Origin: an uncultured Oscillospiraceae bacterium | GTDB lineage: Bacteria; Bacillota; Clostridia; Oscillospirales; Oscillospiraceae | Reading direction: 5' to 3' | Assembly: GCA_934661735.1 (NCBI GenBank) | Contig: CAKUJN010000093.1 | Coordinates: 1 to 7,359 of the forward strand | Length of the DNA: 7,359 nt | In this document: one piece after another, positions 1 through 5,927 of the stretch | Numbering within the stretch: position 1 is the stretch's first letter | How the letters are laid out: every line of letters begins with the position of its first letter | Translations under genes and position numbers: made by a program | Notes under the pieces: generated by a model | The model's input: the letters and a program-made list of their open reading frames with translations, nothing else | What the model was told of the DNA's origin: nothing | Database searches by the model: none

Positions 1-97
1 CGTTGTAATAAACATGAAAGTGCGGCTTGTGGTGCTTGTCAGTATCGCTGAAAATCATCTTGATAACGATGTTATAGAATCTGCAAAGTTCCGGCAT
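1..97 (-). CDS. DUF4160 domain protein (N-terminal part, cut by window edge)
   Basis: The first 32 codons read from an ATG at 97 and run off the left edge. The protein begins MPELCRFYNIVIKMIFSD, followed by a His-rich HKPHFHVYY segment. This matches the start of DUF4160 proteins, which typically read MPxIxRFxGIxIxMxxxDHxPPHFHxxY. An AGGAGG-rich ribosome binding site lies at 101-109, just upstream of the ATG, and a good promoter precedes it (156-183). The family is small (usually under 100 residues) and has no established biochemical function; its genes are often found next to DUF2442 genes, which would lie outside this window. It follows queA on the same strand but has its own promoter and sits in clearly more AT-rich sequence than the rest of the window. 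Confidence 0.8.
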   Translation of the reverse strand, partial: MPELCRFYNIVIKMIFSDTDKHHKPHFHVYYN

Positions 98-346
98 GAT
101 TTCCTCCTCGCTTTTCCCGTGTCCAAAATCGTACTATCATTGCTCCGGTAATTCTATTATGCCATATTATTTTTCTAAGTCAACAATGAACGCTCTCCTT
201 GAACAAAAAAGTTATGCCGATGCCAAATCTTCCGATATTTGTTTTATCAACATCGGTCAACTGATGTTACCGAATGGTATTTCGCACTTACAGATTGGTA
301 ATATTCCGTAATTTATCTCTTATATAATAATACAATTTATGCAAAA
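98..346. other. AT-rich intergenic region between queA and the DUF4160 gene
   Basis: About 250 bp with visibly lower GC than the flanking core genes. It holds the promoter and ribosome binding site of the DUF4160 gene in its left half. The right half (184-346) has no convincing gene. I see only a weak 6-bp hairpin with a TCAA loop at 251-266 and no strong stem plus U-tract to end queA transcription. The open frame at 96-311 on the plus strand lacks a ribosome binding site and has no recognisable protein features. Confidence 0.6.
156..183 (-). promoter_or_regulatory. Sigma-A-type promoter for the DUF4160 gene
   Basis: Read on the minus strand: -35 TTGACT (178-183), a 16-bp spacer, and -10 CATAAT (156-161) preceded by TGG, which makes an extended -10 (TGn). 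Each hexamer matches consensus at five of six positions. Transcription would start near 149, giving a leader of about 50 nt before the ATG at 97. The site is seen directly; its activity is inferred. Confidence 0.65.
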
Positions 347-1372
347 TCACGAAATGAACATCGCATCGCCGAAGGAGAAGAAGCGGTATCGCTCCTGCAC
401 GGCGGTCTGATAGGCATTCAGGATATGCTCGCGGCCGGCAAACGCGGAAACCAGCATGACCAGTGTGCTCTCCGGCAGATGGAAGTTTGTCACCAGCGCG
501 TCCATGGCCTTGAATCGATAGCCAGGGTAGATAAAGATATCGGTCCACGCAGACTTCTCTGTACATGTGCCATCCTCATCGGCAAGCGATTCCAGCGTCC
601 GGCAGGACGTTGTGCCGACACAGACGACGCGTCCGCCATTTTTCTTCGTCTCGTTGATGATATCGGCCGCTTCCTTCGGCATCATGCAGAATTCACTGTG
701 CATGTGATGCTCGGTAATCTCGTCGGCCTTGACGGGCCGGAACGTACCGAGACCGACGTGAAGCGTGATATAGGCAAGCTTTACACCCTTGTCCTCGATC
801 TTTTTCAGAAGCTCCGGCGTAAAGTGCAGACCAGCCGTAGGCGCGGCGGCCGAGCCGGTGATTTTGGAATAGACCGTCTGATAGCGCTCGGCGTCCTGAA
901 GCTCCTCCTTGATGTACGGCGGCAGCGGCATTTTGCCAAGCTGTTCAAGAATCTCAAGGAAAATGCCGTCATAGTGGAACTGTACCAGCTTGTTGCCATC
1001 CTCGCGCTCGCCGATGACCGTCGCTGTCAGAAGTCCGTCGCCGAACGACAGCTCGGTACCGGTGTGCGTTTTGCGCCCAGGCTTTGTCAGGCACTCCCAC
1101 ACGCCGCCGCCCTGATCCTTGAGAAGCAGGACCTCGACCGCACCCATGGTTGGCACGCGGTGACCCAGCAGGCGCGCGGGCAAGACACGGGAATTGTTGA
1201 GAACCAGACAGTCCCCCGCGTTCAGCAGGTCGACCAGATCGTAGAAATGCTTATGCGCGATTTCGCCCGTCCGGCGGTCCAGCGTCATAAGACGCGAGCC
1301 GTCACGGCGTTCCAGCGGCGTCTGCGCGATCAGCTCCGGCGGCAGATCATAATAAAAGTCATGCGTTTTCAA
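347..1372 (-). CDS. queA: S-adenosylmethionine:tRNA ribosyltransferase-isomerase QueA
   Basis: QueA transfers and isomerises the ribosyl part of AdoMet onto preQ1 in the wobble position of GUN-anticodon tRNAs, making epoxyqueuosine, the step before queuosine. The 341-residue product has the usual family length and conserved blocks: [17 protein letters not shown] at 5-21, [10 protein letters not shown] at 59-68, [13 protein letters not shown] at 173-185, HVGLGTF at 205-211, [11 protein letters not shown] at 252-262 and [10 protein letters not shown] at 295-304. I chose the TTG at 1372 because it gives the typical N-terminus [11 protein letters not shown] and lies 8 nt after AGAGGG (1381-1386). 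The adjacent TTG at 1375 would add one residue. The frame stays open far upstream, but the nearest in-frame ATG (1522) sits between the -10 and the predicted transcription start, so it cannot be used from that promoter. tgt, a frequent neighbour, is not beside it here; the gene is divergent from asd. Confidence 0.96.
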   Translation of the reverse strand: MKTHDFYYDLPPELIAQTPLERRDGSRLMTLDRRTGEIAHKHFYDLVDLLNAGDCLVLNNSRVLPARLLGHRVPTMGAVEVLLLKDQGGGVWECLTKPGRKTHTGTELSFGDGLLTATVIGEREDGNKLVQFHYDGIFLEILEQLGKMPLPPYIKEELQDAERYQTVYSKITGSAAAPTAGLHFTPELLKKIEDKGVKLAYITLHVGLGTFRPVKADEITEHHMHSEFCMMPKEAADIINETKKNGGRVVCVGTTSCRTLESLADEDGTCTEKSAWTDIFIYPGYRFKAMDALVTNFHLPESTLVMLVSAFAGREHILNAYQTAVQERYRFFSFGDAMFIS

Positions 1373-1417
1373 CAAATATTCCCTCTTTATTTCGTGAATT
1401 TTTCCAGAGTTCTCACA

Positions 1418-1446
1418 TTGACAGCGACTGCCGCATAGGATATCAT
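1418..1446 (+). promoter_or_regulatory. Promoter for asd-dapA
   Basis: A perfect -35 TTGACA (1418-1423), a 17-bp spacer and -10 TATCAT (1441-1446, five of six). Transcription should start near 1453, leaving a leader of about 140 nt before the asd ATG. The promoter lies on the queA side of the intergenic region, so it points toward, and overlaps transcription from, the queA promoter. I see no better plus-strand promoter closer to asd; TATAGT at 1525-1530 has no good -35. Confidence 0.65.
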
Positions 1447-1468
1447 GGAAGCGTTGATTCTCGCAGAC

Positions 1469-1493
1469 ATATGACCGCACAGAGCGGACATAT
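1469..1493. repeat. Interrupted inverted repeat in the overlapping leaders
   Basis: Arms ATATG-A-CCGC and GCGG-A-CATAT flank a 5-nt loop (ACAGA), giving 9 paired positions with one A/A mismatch. The heptamer GACATAT also occurs as a direct repeat at 1466-1472 and 1487-1493, 21 bp apart, which is two helical turns. It lies between the start points of the two facing promoters, so it would be in both leader RNAs. It could be a protein-binding site or an RNA hairpin; the sequence does not decide which. Confidence 0.45.
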
Positions 1494-1522
1494 TTCGGAA
1501 AGAATTCAGACACAGTGCCCAT

Positions 1523-1551
1523 ATTATAGTACATTCCAAAGTTACAATCAA
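1523..1551 (-). promoter_or_regulatory. Promoter for queA
   Basis: On the minus strand: -35 TTGATT (1546-1551), a 17-bp spacer and a perfect -10 TATAAT (1523-1528). Transcription would start near 1516, giving a leader of about 144 nt before the TTG start of queA. The -35 lies in the centre of the 24-bp palindrome at 1538-1561, the classic arrangement for a repressor that blocks RNA polymerase. Confidence 0.65.
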
Positions 1552-1561
1552 CTGTAACTTT
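1538..1561. promoter_or_regulatory. 24-bp palindrome, operator-like
   Basis: Perfect 9-bp arms AAAGTTACA and TGTAACTTT are separated by 6 bp (ATCAAC). The palindrome covers the -35 of the queA promoter and lies about 34 bp upstream of the asd ATG, inside the asd leader. The arms and spacing suit a dimeric helix-turn-helix regulator. I cannot match it confidently to a named regulator. An RNA hairpin in the asd leader is possible, but the stem is AT-rich and makes a poor terminator. Confidence 0.55.
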
Positions 1562-1594
1562 TCCGCAAAAATCAGCCAGATAGGAGCGAGACAG

Positions 1595-2683
1595 ATGAAA
1601 AAGTTCAAGGTAGGCATTATCGGAGCAACCGGCATGGTTGGACAGCGTTTTGTGCTTCTGACCGCCAACCACCCATGGTTTGAGTTGACCGCCCTCGCGG
1701 CCAGTGCGCACAGTGCGGGCAAAACCTACGCCGAGGCCGTGGGCGGCAAGTGGAACATGTCCGATCCGATTCCCGCGCACGCGGCGGAAATGACGGTTCT
1801 GGACGCGGAGGCCGACGCGGAAAAGCTGGCTTCGATGGTCGATTTTGTTTTCTGTGCCGTCAACATGAAAAAGGACGAAATCCGCGCGCTGGAAGAGCGC
1901 TACGCAAAGCTCGAGTGTCCTGTCGTTTCCAACAACTCCGCCCACCGCGGTACGCCGGATGTTCCGATGGTCGTGCCGGAGATCAACCCCGAGCATATTC
2001 AGATCATCGACGCACAGCGCCGCCGCCTCGGCACAACGCGCGGCTTCATCGCCGTCAAATCGAATTGCAGCCTGCAAAGCTATGTCCCCGCGCTGCATCC
2101 GCTGATGAAATACGGCCTTGACCGCGCGCTGGTCTGCACCTATCAGGCCATTTCCGGCGCGGGCAAAACGTTTGAAACCTGGCCGGAGATGATCGACAAT
2201 GTCATCCCCTACATCGGCGGCGAGGAAGAAAAGTCCGAGCAGGAGCCGATGAAGCTCTGGGGCCATATCGAAGGCGACCGCATCGTCAACGCAGTCGAGC
2301 CTTCCATCACGGCACAGTGCCTGCGCGTGCCGTGCTCCGACGGGCACATGGCCGCGTGCTTCATGAGCTTCAAGGACGAAAAGCCGTCCATCGAGCAGAT
2401 CAAGGCCGACTGGACGTCTTTCCGTGGCCGCGCGCAGGAGCTGCACCTCCCGTCCGCGCCGAAGCAGTTCCTGCACTATTTTGAGGAGGCCGACCGTCCG
2501 CAGACAAGGCTTGACCGGATGCTGGAGGGCGGCATGGCCGTCTCCATCGGCCGCCTGCGCGAGGATACGCAGTACGACTATAAGTTTGTCTGCCTGTCGC
2601 ACAATACGCTGCGCGGCGCCGCGGGCGGCGCGGTACTTCTGGCGGAGCTTCTGTGCGCGGAGGGCTATATCACGGCAAAATAA
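1595..2683 (+). CDS. asd: Aspartate-semialdehyde dehydrogenase, archaeal/fungal-like type
   Basis: The enzyme reduces aspartyl phosphate with NADPH to aspartate semialdehyde, the branch point toward lysine/diaminopimelate, threonine and methionine, in the cytoplasm. The 362-residue protein opens with the nucleotide-binding loop [11 protein letters not shown] (7-17). It has SNNSAHR (112-118), the catalytic cysteine in VKSNCSLQ (Cys158), ISGAGK (186-191) and the catalytic histidine in DGHMAACF (His251). The run [20 protein letters not shown] and the C-terminal GRLRED...[19 protein letters not shown] resemble the archaeal/fungal branch more than the E. coli type. The ATG at 1595 follows AGGAG (1582-1586) by 8 nt. 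It is the first gene of an operon with dapA (34 nt between genes) and has a leader of about 140 nt with a palindrome at 1538-1561. Confidence 0.95.
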   Translation: MKKFKVGIIGATGMVGQRFVLLTANHPWFELTALAASAHSAGKTYAEAVGGKWNMSDPIPAHAAEMTVLDAEADAEKLASMVDFVFCAVNMKKDEIRALEERYAKLECPVVSNNSAHRGTPDVPMVVPEINPEHIQIIDAQRRRLGTTRGFIAVKSNCSLQSYVPALHPLMKYGLDRALVCTYQAISGAGKTFETWPEMIDNVIPYIGGEEEKSEQEPMKLWGHIEGDRIVNAVEPSITAQCLRVPCSDGHMAACFMSFKDEKPSIEQIKADWTSFRGRAQELHLPSAPKQFLHYFEEADRPQTRLDRMLEGGMAVSIGRLREDTQYDYKFVCLSHNTLRGAAGGAVLLAELLCAEGYITAK

Positions 2684-2717
2684 CGCAAATCCGAAATCGA
2701 AAGGAGCGGTTGAGTGA

Positions 2718-3587
2718 ATGAAGCAGCCTGTCTTTGAGGGCGTTGCGACCGCACTGGTCACACCCTTCAAAAACGGTACGCTCGACATTCCAACTTTGCA
2801 AAAGCTGATCGATTTTCAAATTACAAACGGCGTTGACGCACTTGTTGTCTGCGGCACGACCGGCGAGGCCTCCACCATGTCGCAGGCCGAGCAGCTCAGC
2901 GCCATCTCCAACGCGGTGCAGTACGCGGCGGGGCGCTGTAAAATCATTGCAGGGACCGGAAGCAACTGCACGGCGCACGCAGTGGAGATGAGCCGGCTGG
3001 CCTCGGCCATCGGCGCGGACGCAGTTCTGGTGGTGACGCCATACTACAACAAATGCACGCAGTCGGGCCTTGTCGCGCATTACAGCGCGATTGCTGACGC
3101 AATTCCGGTTCCGGTGATTGCCTATAACGTCCCGTCGCGCACGGGCGTCAACATCTCGGTCGACACCTATCGCGAGCTTTCACACCATCCGAATATCAAC
3201 GGCGTGAAGGAGGCTGCCGCCGGCACTGCGAAAATTGCGCGGACGCTGGACGTATGCGGAGACGATTTCTTCGTCTGGTCCGGTAACGACGACGAAGCCG
3301 TTCCGGCGCTGTCTGTCGGGGCCAGAGGGCTGATCTCCGTCCTTTCCAACGTCCGTCCGGCACAGGCTGTGGATATGGTCAAAAGCGCTCTGCGCGGCGA
3401 CTACGCGCGCGCCGGACGGCTTCAGGTAGAGCTGATGCCACTGATCGACGCGCTGTTCTGCGAGGTCAATCCCATTCCGGTCAAAGAGGCCATGCGCCTG
3501 AGCGGCTTCGATGTCGGACTCCCCCGTCTGCCGCTGACCACGCTGACCGAGGCAAACCGCGAAACGCTCCGGAAGCTTCTTCAATAG
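2718..3587 (+). CDS. dapA: 4-hydroxy-tetrahydrodipicolinate synthase DapA
   Basis: DapA condenses pyruvate with aspartate semialdehyde, the product of the gene just upstream, in the first committed step to diaminopimelate and lysine. The 289-residue TIM-barrel protein has all catalytic parts: GTTGE (46-50, Thr47/48), TPYYNK (107-112, Tyr110), YNVPSRTG (136-143, Tyr136 and Arg141) and the Schiff-base lysine Lys164 in GVKEA. Around the lysine-inhibition site of the E. coli enzyme, His53, His56 and Glu84 are replaced by Gln56, Gln59 and His87, so feedback by lysine is probably weak or absent (inference). AAAGGAG at 2700-2706 lies a rather long 11 nt before the ATG, but an in-frame TGA at 2715 rules out any earlier start. 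dapB does not follow; a terminator closes the unit 7 nt after the stop. Confidence 0.97.
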   Translation: MKQPVFEGVATALVTPFKNGTLDIPTLQKLIDFQITNGVDALVVCGTTGEASTMSQAEQLSAISNAVQYAAGRCKIIAGTGSNCTAHAVEMSRLASAIGADAVLVVTPYYNKCTQSGLVAHYSAIADAIPVPVIAYNVPSRTGVNISVDTYRELSHHPNINGVKEAAAGTAKIARTLDVCGDDFFVWSGNDDEAVPALSVGARGLISVLSNVRPAQAVDMVKSALRGDYARAGRLQVELMPLIDALFCEVNPIPVKEAMRLSGFDVGLPRLPLTTLTEANRETLRKLLQ

Positions 3588-3594
3588 AGAAAAT

Positions 3595-3620
3595 GCCAGC
3601 CGCTCCTGTGAGCGGCTGGC
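3595..3620. terminator. Bidirectional terminator between dapA and the sigma-operon membrane protein gene
   Basis: A perfect 11-bp GC-rich stem (arms GCCAGCCGCTC and GAGCGGCTGGC) with a 4-nt loop. It is followed by GTCTTTAT on the plus strand and by ATTTTCTC on the minus strand, so it can end both converging transcripts. It starts 7 nt after the dapA stop and 11 nt after the stop of the minus-strand gene. Confidence 0.85.
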
Positions 3621-3631
3621 GTCTTTATGCG

Positions 3632-5266
3632 CTATTCTTCTGTCAGAGGGTAGACCTCCAGATAGTATTCCTCCTGATTCGGGTCAAGCTCCGCTGTCAT
3701 CACGCCGTTTTCCGCGTCAAGGCCGAGGTTTTCCCGCACAATTTCGACCAGTCCGTGCGTTTCAACAGCCGCCGTCTGGCGTGTGAAGCTCAGATTGCTG
3801 CCAAGTCGCGTCAGGATTTCAAAGCCGTCGACGTTTTCGTTTCCTGCACCGGCGCCACCGAAATTGTAGCTGTTTTCCTTCCGCGCCGCCAGCTCGACCG
3901 TAACGCTGCCGCCGGCCGGAATCGTCACATCAAACGCAGCATAGCACACGCGGTTCATCGTGGCCGCCTCGCCGATCATCTGGTCCAGACGGCCGCTCTG
4001 ATAGCGCTCGGCCGGATGCTCGGAAAGCAGACCGTACTGCGTCAGAAGCTCCGCCGTGCAGCGCAGAAGCAGGCGTTCGGACTCCGGCAGCGCCTCGGTG
4101 TCGTCGTAGACAAGCACACCCCAGTTGTCCACATAGTCCCGCACCGTCAGCGCAATCAGCTCGCCGAGCGTCATTTCCTCGCGCACGATATCCACGCTGA
4201 AGCCGTCCAGCTCCTCGCCTGCGTCGCAGCCGCCGTCCTGATAGCCCTGAATACGGATAGGGCCGATGTCCTCGCCCAGAACGGCAAGCAACCGCAGATC
4301 CTCATCCAGCTGCTTCAGATGCTTTCGTGTGAAATAGCTGTAAACTGTCTCACCAGTCTGGTCATCATGGCCGACGCCGTTGAAGTTGTAATTCAGGATC
4401 GTCGTTTTGCTTTCATCGCAGGTAAAAAGCGCCGCCAGTGTCGCCGCCTCGAGATCCGGCGCCTGCGTATTTTCAAAGCGGTAGACAATCACACGCTGGT
4501 TCAGCTCCGGTGCACTTGAAAGCGTGTTGTTCAGATAGCTGCCGTCGGCAAGGAGCGCTTCGTATTCGGTCCAGGATTGATAAAGCCTCGGATTCCATCG
4601 TTCGCCATCGTCCGCCTCTGGGCCGTAAACCGACTGGAAGCCGCCGGCATACGCCCCCGCGTAAAGCTGCGTTCCGGCAGGCTCCCCGTCAATCGTGAGC
4701 GACGGCGCATAGCGGCTGAGCCCGCGCAGACTCGCGGCAAGCGGCCAGAGCGCCGTAACGCGGATATCCGTATCCGAGCTGTTCGTCAGAACATACCGGT
4801 CGGTCAGCTCAATGCTCCGGTCGTCCACGTGATAGGTGTACGTCTGACCGCTCTCGTCGGTAAAGCTCTCGTCATATCCGGTATAGGGCGCGAAATCGAT
4901 CGTCAATTCGCGCTCCGCCGAAACCGCGCTGTTTTCCTCCCGCAGCGTCAGCGGAAAAACCGGTCCCGCGTAGGACAGGAAGCTGCTCATTGCATTGTGC
5001 GTGCCGCCGTCCGCGCCGGAGGCTCCCTCCTCAGCCGCACCGGAGGTGTCGGCGCTCGGCGCTTCCATCGGCGTGGCAGGACCGGCGCTGCCTGCGCCGG
5101 TTGTGACGAACTTCCAGAAGCCGAACAGACCGACTGCCAGTACTGCGCAAGCAGCCAGCGCCGCGTATCTGCGCCAGGCCGGCTTTTCCGCACGGTAATC
5201 CTCACTTTCCGCCAGATATTCCGGTTTTGCAAGCCCGATTGCCTCAAATAGCTGCTGTTTCGTCAT
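3632..5266 (-). CDS. Single-pass membrane protein paired with an ECF sigma factor (putative anti-sigma/sensor)
   Basis: I recognise no named family for this 544-residue protein. Residues 1-33 are a short cytoplasmic segment (MTKQQLFEAIGLAKPEYLAES), and 34-54 a hydrophobic membrane segment (YAALAACAVLAVGLFGFWKFV). Residues 55-91 form a Gly/Ala/Ser-rich linker, and about 92-544 an acidic extracytoplasmic domain with four cysteines and a beta-rich look near IPAGGSVTVELAARKE. The start is the ATG at 5266, which overlaps the sigma gene stop as ATGA and has AAAGGGAGGG 9 nt upstream (5276-5285). The overlap implies translational coupling, and the order sigma then membrane protein is typical of sigma/anti-sigma pairs, so an anti-sigma or signal-sensing role is inferred. 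The N-terminus has no His or Cys, so it is not a zinc-binding (ZAS) anti-sigma. Possible alternatives are a lipid- or wall-sensing protein or an effector of the sigma regulon. Confidence 0.7.
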   Translation of the reverse strand: MTKQQLFEAIGLAKPEYLAESEDYRAEKPAWRRYAALAACAVLAVGLFGFWKFVTTGAGSAGPATPMEAPSADTSGAAEEGASGADGGTHNAMSSFLSYAGPVFPLTLREENSAVSAERELTIDFAPYTGYDESFTDESGQTYTYHVDDRSIELTDRYVLTNSSDTDIRVTALWPLAASLRGLSRYAPSLTIDGEPAGTQLYAGAYAGGFQSVYGPEADDGERWNPRLYQSWTEYEALLADGSYLNNTLSSAPELNQRVIVYRFENTQAPDLEAATLAALFTCDESKTTILNYNFNGVGHDDQTGETVYSYFTRKHLKQLDEDLRLLAVLGEDIGPIRIQGYQDGGCDAGEELDGFSVDIVREEMTLGELIALTVRDYVDNWGVLVYDDTEALPESERLLLRCTAELLTQYGLLSEHPAERYQSGRLDQMIGEAATMNRVCYAAFDVTIPAGGSVTVELAARKENSYNFGGAGAGNENVDGFEILTRLGSNLSFTRQTAAVETHGLVEIVRENLGLDAENGVMTAELDPNQEEYYLEVYPLTEE

Positions 5267-5823
5267 ACCGTAAAGCCCTCCCTTTGCAGATGCTCGCGCA
5301 GCTTTTTGCGCGTTCGGTGCAGAACCACATTCACGCCGCCAGCGTTCATGCCGCACCGCTGTGCGATTTCCTCCGCCGTTTCACAGAAGAAATAGCGCCG
5401 CAGGAAAATCACGCGCTCGCGTGCCGCCAGCGTGCCAAGAAATGCGTTGATGCACTCCCCCAGCTCCGCCGCCAGCGCCGCGGACTCTACACTTTCGCGT
5501 CCATCCGCGCACTCGCCCAGCTCGTCCAGCGCCACCTCCAGCGCACCGCCGCCGCGCTTCGCGGCCTGATTCGCCTTGACGCGGTCAAGCGACAGATTGC
5601 GCGTAATTGCCGCAAGGAACATCTTCAAAAGCTGCGGCCGCTGCGGCGGCATGGCGTTCCACGCGCGAAGCCATGTGTCGCTGACGCATTCCTCCGAATC
5701 CTCGTGCGAGCATAAAATCCGGTTTGCAACCGTGTAGCAGTAGCCGCCGTATTTTTCATCTGTTTTTTCAATAGCCGCGCCGTCGCGCTGCCAGTACAGA
5801 TCAATGATCTGCGCGTCCTCCAT
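5263..5823 (-). CDS. ECF-type RNA polymerase sigma factor (sigma-70 family)
   Basis: This 186-residue protein would direct RNA polymerase to a small set of promoters, usually in response to an envelope signal. Region 2 spans about 22-85, with the motif HEDSEECVSDTWLRAWNAMPP (40-60) followed by FLAAITRNLSLDRVKA. A linker rich in Gly, Ala and Glu covers 86-118, and the region 4 helix-turn-helix runs from about 120 to 182, ending VVLHRTRKKLREHL. No other sigma regions are present, as expected for ECF factors. The ATG at 5823 follows AAAGGAGG (5831-5838) by 7 nt; the frame is open upstream, but the extension has no ribosome binding site and runs into the tyrS terminator and tyrS. The stop codon overlaps the start of the membrane protein gene. 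The exact ECF group is not assigned here. Confidence 0.92.
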   Translation of the reverse strand: MEDAQIIDLYWQRDGAAIEKTDEKYGGYCYTVANRILCSHEDSEECVSDTWLRAWNAMPPQRPQLLKMFLAAITRNLSLDRVKANQAAKRGGGALEVALDELGECADGRESVESAALAAELGECINAFLGTLAARERVIFLRRYFFCETAEEIAQRCGMNAGGVNVVLHRTRKKLREHLQREGFTV

Positions 5824-5854
5824 ACGCGTTCCTCCTTTCCCTTCTATCTGCAAA

Positions 5855-5880
5855 GACGAAATCTGCCGGACAGAATTACA
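5855..5880 (-). promoter_or_regulatory. Candidate ECF-type autoregulatory promoter of the sigma gene
   Basis: On the minus strand, TGTAAT (5875-5880), a 16-bp spacer and CGTC (5855-5858) resemble the ECF pattern TGAAAC-N16-CGTC. Transcription would start near 5848, about 25 nt before the ATG. Between the tyrS terminator and the gene I see no good sigma-A promoter, which supports an alternative one, but the -35 matches only four of six positions. Confidence 0.4.
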
Positions 5881-5888
5881 CCTGTGTG

Positions 5889-5922
5889 AAAAACCTCCCG
5901 AAAGAATTTTTCGGGAGGTTTT
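5889..5922 (-). terminator. Terminator of tyrS
   Basis: A perfect 14-bp stem (core CCTCCCG/CGGGAGG, with A/T extensions on both sides) and a 5-nt loop, ending in a run of five U on the minus strand. It begins 5 nt after the tyrS stop codon. It separates tyrS from the sigma gene, which therefore needs its own promoter. The near-symmetry means it could also stop plus-strand transcription, but no plus-strand gene ends here. Confidence 0.85.
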
Positions 5923-5927
5923 GTACC

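Noticed and set aside
425..1438. 337-residue plus-strand open frame over queA
   Set aside because: Antisense to a well-conserved gene, with no ribosome binding site or family motif.
1453..1594. Lysine riboswitch in the asd leader
   Set aside because: The leader is shorter than the usual lysine riboswitch and I cannot find its multi-helix core or an attenuator terminator.
1373..2788. Long minus-strand open frame continuing upstream of queA across asd (nominal 813 residues in total)
   Set aside because: The part beyond 1375 is antisense to asd, has no family features and is a by-product of GC-rich codon use; QueA has its normal length without it.
3593..4519. 308-residue plus-strand open frame opposite the membrane protein gene
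   Set aside because: It begins inside the terminator hairpin, has no ribosome binding site and shows no recognisable protein features; it is an antisense shadow.
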